A DNA stretch of 64,000 nucleotides, taken from assembly GCF_002287375.1 (NCBI RefSeq), contig NZ_NPOA01000005.1, positions 1 to 64,000 on the forward strand, read 5' to 3'. Both the position numbers and the translations under genes were made by a program. The stretch comes from Virgibacillus profundi (lineage in GTDB: Bacteria; Bacillota; Bacilli; Bacillales; Amphibacillaceae). Positions 56,146 through 64,000 of the stretch are shown here, piece by piece. How positions within the stretch are numbered: position 1 is the stretch's first letter; each line of letters begins with the position of its first letter. Below the pieces are notes generated by a model. That model saw only the letters and a program-made list of their open reading frames with translations. It was not told where the DNA came from and ran no database searches.

Positions 56146-57765
56146 ATGCAGATCGACTCTATACCGTTAAATAAACAGAGCAAATTAATAAATGATTACC
56201 GAAATAATAATGATAATATTATGCAGTTTTTTGATTATCATCCATTTCAGGATTATGAGCAAAGAGTGAAAGATTTAAAAGATCGTCAGTTTAATCGGGA
56301 GCAGCTAACGGATGTATTACGAACGTTAAATCAGGAATGGGATGCTCCTGAATCAACATATAAAAATATTGACCGATTAAAAAGGGAAGATAGTGTTGTA
56401 GTTATTGGGGGGCAGCAGGCTGGGTTATTGACAGGGCCGATGTACTCGCTAAATAAAGTGATCTCTATTATTCAGTTTGCAAGAAAGCAGGAAGAGGAAT
56501 TACAAATCCCTGTTATCCCTGTTTTTTGGATTGCTGGTGAAGATCATGATTTTGATGAAATTAATCATATCTTTTTACCGGAAGTTCCACAAATGAAAAA
56601 ATACAAGCTTCTTCAGCGTATGTTATACAAAAGCTCCGTTTCTCATATAAATATAGATCAATTGTACAGTGATCAATGGTTAAATCGATTATTTGAAAAC
56701 CTTAAGGAAACACAATTTACGAAAAATTTATATGAAACAGTTAAGAGTTGTATGGATAAATCAACTACATATGTGGATTTCTTTGCCCGTGTGATTTTCC
56801 AATTGTTTAATGATGAGGGCTTGGTATTAATTGATTCGGGACATCCAAAAGTTCGAGAGATGGAAAACAGTCATTTTCTGCAATTAATTGAGAGACAGCC
56901 TGAAATTAGCAGTGGGGTATATGCTGCAGCTGAGCAATTGGAGCAAAATGGATATTCCCTTGCGATGGATGTTGAAGAGAATGATGCCCATCTTTTTTAT
57001 CATTTAAATAATGAACGGGTATTACTAACCCGAAATGAAAACGGGGAATGGATCGGGAAACAGAATGAGGTTATTTTAACAACAGATGAACTAATTACCA
57101 TTGCAAAAAAACAACCCGAACTATTAAGTAATAATGTGGTTACGCGTCCACTTATGCAGGAATTATTATTTCCTTCATTGGCTTTCATTGGCGGTCCTGG
57201 TGAGATAAGCTATTGGGCTGTGTTAAAACCTGTATTTTCAGCATTTCAAATAAAAATGCCACCGGTTTTACCGCGCTTATCGTTTACTTACATGGAACGA
57301 AGGGTGGAAAAAGCATTAAATAAATATGAAATATCTGCTGCTCGTGCCATTAATGATGGGGTGGCTGATATAAAGGATAGTTGGCTGGAATCAAAAAACA
57401 GCCCTCCTATTCAGCAGATTGCTAAAGAGATCAAACAAACGATTGATCATGCCCATAAACCACTTCGGGATATTGCTTTGGATATCCGCTCGGATTTGGG
57501 AGAATTAGCAGAGAAGAATTTATTTTATCTTCAATGTGATGTTGAGTTTTTAGAGGAAAGAATTATAAAAGCACTGGAAGAGAAATATGCCAAAGAACTA
57601 AATGAATTTGATTTAATCAATACAGCATTGCGGCCTGAGGGTGGATTACAGGAACGTATGTGGAATCCACTGCCATGGTTAAATGAATATGGTTCTGACT
57701 TTATAAAAAAATTAACCAAGCAATCTTGTTCGTTCCATAACGTACATTATGTTGTTTATATTTAA
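56146..57765 (+). CDS. bshC: Bacillithiol biosynthesis cysteine-adding enzyme BshC
   Basis: A 539-residue enzyme thought to add cysteine to glucosaminyl-malate, the last step of bacillithiol synthesis. VVIGGQQAGLLTGPMYSLNKVISII, VPVFWIAGEDHDFDEINH and FIGGPGEISYWAVLKPVF are family hallmarks, followed by a C-terminal coiled coil. I choose ATG 56146 since AAGGAG lies 10 bases before it and the length then equals the B. subtilis protein; in-frame ATGs at 56125 and 56128 lie before that site. Confidence 0.93.
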   Translation: MQIDSIPLNKQSKLINDYRNNNDNIMQFFDYHPFQDYEQRVKDLKDRQFNREQLTDVLRTLNQEWDAPESTYKNIDRLKREDSVVVIGGQQAGLLTGPMYSLNKVISIIQFARKQEEELQIPVIPVFWIAGEDHDFDEINHIFLPEVPQMKKYKLLQRMLYKSSVSHINIDQLYSDQWLNRLFENLKETQFTKNLYETVKSCMDKSTTYVDFFARVIFQLFNDEGLVLIDSGHPKVREMENSHFLQLIERQPEISSGVYAAAEQLEQNGYSLAMDVEENDAHLFYHLNNERVLLTRNENGEWIGKQNEVILTTDELITIAKKQPELLSNNVVTRPLMQELLFPSLAFIGGPGEISYWAVLKPVFSAFQIKMPPVLPRLSFTYMERRVEKALNKYEISAARAINDGVADIKDSWLESKNSPPIQQIAKEIKQTIDHAHKPLRDIALDIRSDLGELAEKNLFYLQCDVEFLEERIIKALEEKYAKELNEFDLINTALRPEGGLQERMWNPLPWLNEYGSDFIKKLTKQSCSFHNVHYVVYI

Positions 57766-57802
57766 GTCCCCACCTTTCACCACTAATTAAATAATTGTAA
57801 TG

Positions 57803-57838
57803 AAAAGCTGTCTTTCATTGATAAGACAGCTTTTTTTA
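57803..57838 (+). terminator. Terminator of bshC
   Basis: AAAGCTGTCTT (57804-57814) pairs with AAGACAGCTTT (57823-57833), followed by more T. Confidence 0.92.
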
Positions 57839-57901
57839 TTTGTCTCCTAATAGTTCGAATTACTTAATTTTATCTATATATCCTATTTATTTAAAAATTG
57901 G

Positions 57902-57930
57902 TGGTGGAGAGTGGGGGGATGTGGTAGAAT
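57902..57930 (+). promoter_or_regulatory. MraZ operator overlapping the mraZ promoter
   Basis: Three direct repeats of TGGNN stand exactly 10 bases apart: TGGTG at 57902, TGGGG at 57912, TGGTA at 57922, each followed by a 5-base spacer. This is the MraZ box pattern known from other bacteria. An extended -10, TGGTAGAAT (57922-57930), overlaps the last repeat, so MraZ would repress its own operon. Confidence 0.75.
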
Positions 57931-57957
57931 AGAAAATATGAAAGTGGGGCGAACTTT

Positions 57958-58389
57958 ATGTTCATGGGTGAATACCAACATAGCATTGACACAAAAGGCA
58001 GAATTATTGTCCCTTCCAAGTTTCGTGATGAACTTGGGGAAAGCTTTGTTATTACCCGTGGACTGGATAAATGTTTGTTCGCCTACCCAATGAATGAATG
58101 GAAAGTATTAGAAGAAAAACTAAAAAAACTCCCACTTACTAAAAAGGATGCCAGAGCATTTACCCGATTTTTCTTTTCCGGAGCAGTTGAATGTGAAGTG
58201 GATAAACAGGGAAGAATAAACATTCCACAGACACTAAGAAATTATGCTGTACTGGAAAAAGATTGTGTTGTAATCGGTGTATCCAATCGAATTGAATTTT
58301 GGGCTAGCGAGAATTGGGAAGATTACTTCAATGATTCAGAGGAATCATTTGCAGAGATTGCCGAAAATCTAATGGATTTTGATATTTGA
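57958..58389 (+). CDS. mraZ: Transcriptional regulator MraZ
   Basis: A 143-residue protein with two AbrB-like MraZ domains: [24 protein letters not shown] (residues 3-26) and the second half [20 protein letters not shown] (about 76-95). It forms a ring that binds repeats upstream of its own gene and represses the division and cell-wall cluster. AGTGGGGCG precedes ATG 57958; MFMG allows a start two codons later. Confidence 0.96.
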   Translation: MFMGEYQHSIDTKGRIIVPSKFRDELGESFVITRGLDKCLFAYPMNEWKVLEEKLKKLPLTKKDARAFTRFFFSGAVECEVDKQGRINIPQTLRNYAVLEKDCVVIGVSNRIEFWASENWEDYFNDSEESFAEIAENLMDFDI

Positions 58390-58549
58390 TGGACTAAGGC
58401 GTAAGTGCCCGTTTAGCGACGTATGGACTGGATTGAGCCGTAGGAGATAAAGGAAACACGATGAGCGTAAGCGAGTCGATGTTGACTTATCGTACGAAGG
58501 TGAAGGAAGTCAATTAGTCGCTGGGTGCTGGAGCTAGATGTGAATAGAA
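58390..58549 (+). ncRNA. Structured element between mraZ and rsmH
   Basis: A gene-free 160 bases inside the mra operon that folds well: GTGCCC (58405-58410) with GGGTGC (58523-58528), GCGAC (58416-58420) with GTCGC (58517-58521), and inner TTGACTT (58482-58488) with AAGTCAA (58506-58512). Outer and inner stems nest correctly. It may be a structured leader of rsmH or an interspersed repeat; only one copy is in the window. Confidence 0.55.
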
Positions 58550-58561
58550 GTGGGTGTACGG

Positions 58562-59539
58562 ATGTTTGAACATTACAGTGTTTTAAAAGATGAAACAATT
58601 AAAGGACTTTCAATAAAGCCTGGTGGTACATATGTTGATTGTACTGTAGGTGGTGGAGGTCATTCAGAGGAAATTGCTTCTCAATTGGATGAGAATGGAT
58701 TGCTTGTAGCCTTTGATCAGGACATTGATGCATTAGCTGCTGCAAAAGATAGACTAAAAGCATACCATGATCGAATTACCTTTATTCATTCCAATTTTAG
58801 AGGACTAGAAAAGCAATTGGCAGACCATCAGATACACCATATTGATGGAATATTATTTGATCTGGGCGTATCGTCACCACAATTGGATAGGGGAGAAAGA
58901 GGTTTCAGCTATCAGCATGATGCAGAACTGGATATGCGAATGAACCAAACAGAAGAGCTGACCGCTTTTGAGATAGTAAACTCCTGGGACTACAATGAAT
59001 TAGTAGCTATCTTTTTTAAATATGGGGAAGAGAAATTTTCAAAACAAATTGCGAGGAAAATTGAAACATATAGGAAAACAGAGCAAATTCACACAACACA
59101 TCAATTAGTGGAAATAATAAAGGATGCTATACCCGCACCTGCACGCAGAAAGGGCGGACATCCGGCAAAACGAATTTTTCAGGCTATCCGGATCGCTGTG
59201 AATGATGAACTGACAGCATTTAATGACGCGCTTCATCAAGCTGCCAGGGTAGTGAATGAAAATGGGCGTATTGTAGTAATTACTTTTCACTCACTTGAAG
59301 ATAGAGTGTGCAAACAAGCTTTTAAAAAATGGAGTACAGCAAAAGAAACACCGAGAAATTTACCGGTGTTACCGAAGGACCACGAGGCACCATTCAAACA
59401 GATAACCAGAAAACCAATTATAGCAACTGATCATGAATTAACAGAAAATCGGAGATCACGTTCAGCTAAATTACGCATTGTTGAAAAACTTAATGAATGG
59501 AAAGACGAATTTACGTATGAGGAAGGGTGGAAAAAATAA
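58562..59539 (+). CDS. rsmH: 16S rRNA (cytosine1402-N4)-methyltransferase RsmH
   Basis: A 325-residue SAM-dependent methyltransferase. [28 protein letters not shown] (SAM), [11 protein letters not shown], and the C-terminal [14 protein letters not shown] and RSRSAKLRI are signature blocks. I start at ATG 58562 (MFEHYSV); the binding site in front is weak (GTGGGTG). Translation could be influenced by the folded element just upstream. Its stop overlaps the ftsL start (TAATG). Confidence 0.96.
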   Translation: MFEHYSVLKDETIKGLSIKPGGTYVDCTVGGGGHSEEIASQLDENGLLVAFDQDIDALAAAKDRLKAYHDRITFIHSNFRGLEKQLADHQIHHIDGILFDLGVSSPQLDRGERGFSYQHDAELDMRMNQTEELTAFEIVNSWDYNELVAIFFKYGEEKFSKQIARKIETYRKTEQIHTTHQLVEIIKDAIPAPARRKGGHPAKRIFQAIRIAVNDELTAFNDALHQAARVVNENGRIVVITFHSLEDRVCKQAFKKWSTAKETPRNLPVLPKDHEAPFKQITRKPIIATDHELTENRRSRSAKLRIVEKLNEWKDEFTYEEGWKK

Positions 59540-59913
59540 TGAGTGCAAATCACGCCCGGAGCTGGCAGCAAACAAGTCCGCAACAAATCCCTGAAAAAGA
59601 CCAAAAAGTTGCGGTAAAAGTAAAAAAACAAGGTTGGATTACCAAAGGGGAAAAAGTATTATATACTATAGTAAGTACATGTTTAATTGCATCAGGAATT
59701 TATATAGTCTCATTTTCATCGTCCACTGATACACTAAATCGTAATTTGCAGGAATTGGATCAAACAGTGCAAACACAGCAAGTGACGAATGAAGGGCTTT
59801 TATTTGAGAAGAAAGAATTAAGCAGACCTGAGAGAATTACTCAAATTGCTAAAGATAATGGATTAAAATTACAGGATGCTGAAGTGAAACAAGCACACGC
59901 ATTCAACAATTAA
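59539..59913 (+). CDS. ftsL: Cell-division protein FtsL
   Basis: A 124-residue bitopic membrane protein: a basic cytoplasmic part (1-44), one membrane helix (about 45-62) and an extracellular coiled coil with a leucine-zipper pattern. It forms the FtsL-DivIC-DivIB complex of the divisome. ATG 59539 overlaps the rsmH stop and follows GGAAGGGTGG. Low sequence conservation is usual; identity rests on position and architecture. Confidence 0.9.
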   Translation: MSANHARSWQQTSPQQIPEKDQKVAVKVKKQGWITKGEKVLYTIVSTCLIASGIYIVSFSSSTDTLNRNLQELDQTVQTQQVTNEGLLFEKKELSRPERITQIAKDNGLKLQDAEVKQAHAFNN

Positions 59914-59929
59914 TCAAGGGGAACGTCAT

Positions 59930-62170
59930 ATGAGGAAAAACAAAACAACTCACTTTATGGCAGGAATACTCATCATACTCTTCGTAGGTGTTTTCCTGGT
60001 ACTTGCAGGAAGATTTATGTACATTCAGGCAACTGGTGAGATTAACAATATTTCCTTGGAGGAATGGGCGGATAAAAAGCGAACAAATACTTATTCATTA
60101 AGTGCTGAAAGAGGTAAGATTTTTGATAAAAATGGAATGACGCTAGCTTATGACATGCCTACATTTCGTGTTATTGCAATTGTAGATGAAGCTTATTCCG
60201 GAAATTCAGAGGAGCCAAAGCATGTCAATGATCCGGAGAAAACTGCGAAAATGCTGGCTCCTTTATTGGATGTTGATGCAAGTTACATTCTGGAACGACT
60301 AGAAAACGGTATCGAAAATGAAAAGTGGCAAGTTGAATTTGGAAAAGAAGGAAGAGAGCTTTCCCAGCAGGAAAAAGATGAAATTGACGCACTTGACATA
60401 CCAGGCATTATTTTTGAAAAAGAACCCATTCGGTATTATCCAAATGGCATGTTTGCTTCACATATTATCGGTTTTGCCAGGGATACAGACATAGGAACTG
60501 AAGACGGAATTTCAAAAGAGATCATGGGAATAGCCGGGATGGAAAAGGAAATGAATGATTTACTGGCTGGAAAAGATGGTCGTATTTCCTATCAGCGTGA
60601 TAAGTATAATAAAAAGCTTTTAGATCCTAATGAGGTTATTACAAAGCCAGAGGATGGCGATGATGTTTATTTAACCATCGATCAAAAAATCCAAACACTT
60701 TTAGAAGATGTATTGACACAGGTGGAAAAAGATTATAACCCTAAACGTATAACAGCCGCTGTAATGAATCCAAAAACAGGTGAGATTCTGGCAATGAGTA
60801 ATAGACCCAGCTATAATCCTAATAACCCGGCAAATGTAGAAAACTGGTACAATGATGTAATTTCGAATCCTGTTGAACCAGGGTCTACAGTGAAAATGTT
60901 TACATGGGCGGCAGCAATTGAAGAAGGCGTTTATAATGGGAGCGAAGGATTTAAGTCTGGTAGCTATAGTCCAAATGAACAAGTAAAAAAAATTCATGAC
61001 CATAATGGTGGCAGAGGTTGGGGGACAATCTCCTTTGATGAAGGTTTCCGGCGTTCATCCAATGTTGCTGCAGCAAAGCTGGCTTGGGAAAAACTTGGTT
61101 CAGAGACATACCTGAAGTACTTGCAGGCATTTGATTTTGATAAACCTACGGGAATCGACTTGCCTGGTGAAATTCCTGGGCAAATATTGTTTGACTGGCC
61201 AATTGAAAAAATAACAACAGCCTTCGGACAAGGTTCTACCCTAACACCGATTCAACAAATGAAAGCTGCAACTGCTATTGCAAATGATGGTAAAATGCTT
61301 CAGCCATATGTAATACAAAAAATAGTTGATCCAAACACAGGTGATATTATTGAAGAAAAATCACCAAATGTAGTAGGTAAACCTATTTCTAAAGAAACTT
61401 CAGAGCAAGTACTAAATTTACTTGAATCTGTTGTTAATGGAGAAAATGGAACAGGAAAAAGATATAAGCTGGATGATTATACGGTTGGTGGTAAGACCGG
61501 TACTGCGGAAATACCAGGTCCTGATGGAACTTATATGACTGGAAGAGAAAATTATATTTTTTCATTTCTGGGAATGGCACCAATTGATGATCCACAGTTA
61601 ATGATGTATGTATCTGTTCAACAGCCGGAGCTCGAGCCAACAGAGCCAGCTTCTTTGCCGGTATCATTTATTTTTAATAATGTAATGAAAAATAGCTTGC
61701 ATTATTTAAATATAGATCCTGATAAAGAAGAAAATTCTTCCGTTGAAACGATAAAAGTACCAAATATAATAGGTAATGATTCAGAAGCCGCAAAAAAAGA
61801 ATTAACAGAAAAAGGATTAAACGTTACTGTAGTTGGTTCAGGGGATGTTGTTTCAGGAAATGTTGAGGAAGGTGATGAGGTTCTACCTAATCAACGGATT
61901 ATACTGGTGGCAGATCAACCAACAATGCCAAATATTATTGGCTGGTCGAAGCGCGAGGTTATGCAATTGAGTGATTTACTGAAGTTTAAGATGGAAGTGT
62001 TTGGAAACGGTTATGTAATTACTCAAAATATTAAAGAGGGAACCCCTGTGAAAGAGAATGACTATCTTGGCGTAGAATTATTACCACCCGATGAAATAAA
62101 TGAAGAAACAAACAGCAATGATGAAAGCCGGGAAGATATTTCAGGGGAAGCGGAAAATGAAGCGGAATAA
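59930..62170 (+). CDS. pbpB: Penicillin-binding protein 2B
   Basis: The 746-residue class B transpeptidase of the division septum, partner of FtsW. It has an N-terminal membrane helix (about 8-30), the PBP dimer domain, the transpeptidase domain with STVK (S319), SSN (376-378) and KTGTAE (K522), and two C-terminal PASTA domains (about 605-725), the first starting KVPNIIGNDSEAAKKEL. The tail is acidic. GGGGAACG precedes ATG 59930. Confidence 0.96.
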   Translation: MRKNKTTHFMAGILIILFVGVFLVLAGRFMYIQATGEINNISLEEWADKKRTNTYSLSAERGKIFDKNGMTLAYDMPTFRVIAIVDEAYSGNSEEPKHVNDPEKTAKMLAPLLDVDASYILERLENGIENEKWQVEFGKEGRELSQQEKDEIDALDIPGIIFEKEPIRYYPNGMFASHIIGFARDTDIGTEDGISKEIMGIAGMEKEMNDLLAGKDGRISYQRDKYNKKLLDPNEVITKPEDGDDVYLTIDQKIQTLLEDVLTQVEKDYNPKRITAAVMNPKTGEILAMSNRPSYNPNNPANVENWYNDVISNPVEPGSTVKMFTWAAAIEEGVYNGSEGFKSGSYSPNEQVKKIHDHNGGRGWGTISFDEGFRRSSNVAAAKLAWEKLGSETYLKYLQAFDFDKPTGIDLPGEIPGQILFDWPIEKITTAFGQGSTLTPIQQMKAATAIANDGKMLQPYVIQKIVDPNTGDIIEEKSPNVVGKPISKETSEQVLNLLESVVNGENGTGKRYKLDDYTVGGKTGTAEIPGPDGTYMTGRENYIFSFLGMAPIDDPQLMMYVSVQQPELEPTEPASLPVSFIFNNVMKNSLHYLNIDPDKEENSSVETIKVPNIIGNDSEAAKKELTEKGLNVTVVGSGDVVSGNVEEGDEVLPNQRIILVADQPTMPNIIGWSKREVMQLSDLLKFKMEVFGNGYVITQNIKEGTPVKENDYLGVELLPPDEINEETNSNDESREDISGEAENEAE

Positions 62171-62196
62171 ATATTTCACACCAAATTAAACAGTGT

Positions 62197-62224
62197 TCTA
62201 TTCAGTTTTTATAACACATATAGT
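62197..62224 (+). promoter_or_regulatory. Candidate sigma-E promoter of spoVD
   Basis: TCTATTC (62197-62203) and CATATAGT (62217-62224), 13 bases apart, resemble the sigma-E pattern (ATATT-like -35 and CATACAnT -10, from memory). spoVD is a sigma-E gene in B. subtilis. The -35 match is only partial. Confidence 0.4.
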
Positions 62225-62258
62225 GGATATAAGCCTACCTATGAAAAGGGGATGGATT

Positions 62259-64000
62259 ATGAAACGCGTATCTACTGTAACTGTTAAAAAACGAATCGTC
62301 ACTGTTTTTATTTTTGGCCTGCTAATCTTTGCAATCATTGATATAAGGTTGGGCTATGTGCAATTTGTTATTGGAGAAAAATTAATGGGACAAGCGAATG
62401 ATTTGTGGACACGAGATATTGAATTTGAGCCGGAAAGAGGAAATATACTGGATACAAATGGGGAAATACTAGCTGAAAATGTGACTGCACCATCGATTGT
62501 AGTTGTTCCAAGACAAATAGAAAACCCGGAAGAAACTGCTGAAAAACTGGCATCAATTTTGGATGTATCTACTGATAAGGTATATGAAGATATAACAAAA
62601 GTAGCATCAAGTGTCAATATACGTCCAGAAGGCATTAAAATTTCTGAAAAACAGGAATCTGCGATAAGAACATTGAATATGGATGGAGTATACCTTGCAA
62701 AGGATTCTAAACGACATTATCCTAACGGTAAAAGTTTATCACATGTTTTGGGATTTGCTGGGATAGATAATCAGGGATTAATGGGTTTGGAGCTTTTCTA
62801 TGATGAAAAGCTGAATGGGGAAAAGGGGAGCCTTTCCTTTTATTCTGATGCGAAGGGGAGAAGGTTGGATAGTCTTGCAGATGTGTATAGTCCTCCTGAG
62901 GATGGATTGAATTTAAAAGCATCAATTGACCTGAGAGTCCAAACCATATTGGAGCGGGAAATGGATCTTGCTGTATCAAAATATAATCCGGATGGGGCCC
63001 TGGCTATTGCAGTAAATCCTAAAACCGGCGGTATTCTTGGGATGACGACAAGACCAAATTTCAATCCTGAAAATTATCAGGAAGTTGATTCATCTATTTT
63101 TGATCGTAATTTACCAATTTGGAGTACATATGAACCTGGATCAACCTTTAAAATAATTACGTTGGCAGCGGCATTGGAAGAAAATGTGGTGGATTTGGAA
63201 AAGGATCATTTTCATGATGATGGAGATATTACTGTGGGTGGAACAGAATTGCACTGCTGGAAAAGTGGTGGTCATGGACATCAAACCTTCCTTGAAGTTG
63301 TCCAAAATTCTTGTAACCCCGGTTTTGTTGATTTAGGTTTGTCTATAGGAAAAGAAAAATTATATTCTTATATAGACGACTTTGGATTCGGTGAAAAAAC
63401 CGGTATCGATTTACAGGGGGAAGGAACCGGAATTCTATTCAAACCTGAAAATGTTGGACCAGTTGAATTAGCAACAACCGCCTTTGGTCAGGGTGTGTCC
63501 GTAACGCCTATTCAACAGGTTATGGCTGTTGCGGCCACTGTAAATGGAGGGTATTTATACGAACCATTTATTGCAAAAGAATGGATTGATCCTAAAACAG
63601 AAAAAACGGTAGAAACAGTGGAACCAAATTTGAAAGAGAGAGTTATTTCTGAAGCAACTTCAGAGGAGGTTCGTGGTGCCCTGGAGAGTGTTGTAGCCAA
63701 AGGTACAGGTAGACCTGCCTATGTGGATGGTTACCGGGTCGGTGGAAAAACCGGAACAGCACAAAAGGTAGGTCCTGATGGAAGGTATATGCAGAATAAT
63801 TACGTTGTATCTTTTATCGGTTTCGCCCCGGCTGATGATCCGGAAATCGTAGTATATGTCGCAGTTGATAATCCAAAAGATACACTTCAATTTGGTGGCG
63901 TTGTAGCTGCTCCAATCGTAGGAACGATTATTGGAGATAGTTTAAGAGCTCTTGGTGTAGAACCAAGTGAAGGTGGTTTGGATAAAGATTATTTGTGGCC
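62259..64000 (+). CDS. spoVD: Sporulation-specific penicillin-binding protein SpoVD (3' end outside window)
   Basis: 580 codons are visible and the frame is still open at the window edge. The protein has an N-terminal membrane helix (about 14-32), the PBP dimer domain (from EFEPERGNILD), and the transpeptidase domain with STFK (S295), SCN (351-353) and KTG (K497). SpoVD makes spore cortex peptidoglycan with SpoVE in the mother cell and, in B. subtilis, is controlled by the thiol oxidoreductase StoA. Position right after pbpB identifies it. A C-terminal PASTA domain would lie beyond the window. AAAAGGGG precedes ATG 62259. Confidence 0.95.
   Translation, partial: MKRVSTVTVKKRIVTVFIFGLLIFAIIDIRLGYVQFVIGEKLMGQANDLWTRDIEFEPERGNILDTNGEILAENVTAPSIVVVPRQIENPEETAEKLASILDVSTDKVYEDITKVASSVNIRPEGIKISEKQESAIRTLNMDGVYLAKDSKRHYPNGKSLSHVLGFAGIDNQGLMGLELFYDEKLNGEKGSLSFYSDAKGRRLDSLADVYSPPEDGLNLKASIDLRVQTILEREMDLAVSKYNPDGALAIAVNPKTGGILGMTTRPNFNPENYQEVDSSIFDRNLPIWSTYEPGSTFKIITLAAALEENVVDLEKDHFHDDGDITVGGTELHCWKSGGHGHQTFLEVVQNSCNPGFVDLGLSIGKEKLYSYIDDFGFGEKTGIDLQGEGTGILFKPENVGPVELATTAFGQGVSVTPIQQVMAVAATVNGGYLYEPFIAKEWIDPKTEKTVETVEPNLKERVISEATSEEVRGALESVVAKGTGRPAYVDGYRVGGKTGTAQKVGPDGRYMQNNYVVSFIGFAPADDPEIVVYVAVDNPKDTLQFGGVVAAPIVGTIIGDSLRALGVEPSEGGLDKDYLW

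Overview
The window is a stretch of low-GC Gram-positive chromosome from a spore-forming member of the Bacillaceae, most like Oceanobacillus, Virgibacillus and their relatives. This rests on AT-rich codon use, strong AGGAGG-type ribosome binding sites, sporulation genes (spoVD, ylbJ, ylaJ, a gerR/RsfA-like regulator), bacillithiol synthesis (bshC), and gene order. Long runs follow the Bacillus subtilis order yku/ykq/ykr - pdh - slp/SR1 - ykt - yla - ftsW - pycA - cta - ylb - bshC - mraZ - rsmH - ftsL - pbpB - spoVD. No rRNA, tRNA, CRISPR array or prophage was seen.

Layout. 1-1241: right part of an IS200/IS605-type element with tnpB, abutting the remnant of a cation efflux gene. 1.4-7.6 kb: c-di-AMP sensor darB, ykuS, thioredoxin-like ykuV, a two-gene ABC exporter and the potassium-channel gating subunit ktrC. 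7.6-9.3 kb: a pyruvate oxidase pseudogene and a 0.5 kb interspersed repeat. 9.3-14.1 kb: rnjA-rpoY, a possible 31-residue ORF, ykrA, def and the lipoprotein gene ykyA. 14.2-19.4 kb: pdhABCD behind a 0.4 kb leader rich in short repeated motifs. 19.4-28.5 kb: small and accessory genes, including a clear SR1/SR1P dual-function RNA locus with matches to the CcpN operator, the yktA/yktB/ykzI/suhB block and the ylaF-ylaN block, with several repeat elements. 28.8-41.5 kb: ftsW, pyc, ctaA facing away from ctaBCDEFG, and a DUF420 gene. 41.5-57.8 kb: the ylb cluster (rsmD, coaD, ylbJ, ylbL, tmcAL, ylbN-rpmF, gerR-like, panE) and bshC. 57.9-64.0 kb: the start of the division and cell-wall cluster, entering spoVD, which runs off the end.

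How it fits together. Central carbon flow is well covered: PDH complex, pyruvate carboxylase, a dead pyruvate oxidase, an SR1P peptide expected to bind GapA, and an aerobic caa3 oxidase with its heme A pathway. Three proteins tied to c-di-AMP in B. subtilis (DarB, KtrC and DarB's partner pyruvate carboxylase) sit within 32 kb. RNA turnover is represented by RNase J1 and the YlbF subunit of the RNase Y specificity complex.

Most of the window is ordinary, conserved core genome. The parts most worth a second look are the SR1 locus, the MraZ operator with exact 10-bp periodicity, the repeated motifs upstream of pdhA, the structured element between mraZ and rsmH, the interspersed repeat families, and the small amphipathic ORF near rpoY. 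I did not find an obviously new multi-gene system. All names rest on recognition of sequence and gene order; no database search was run.
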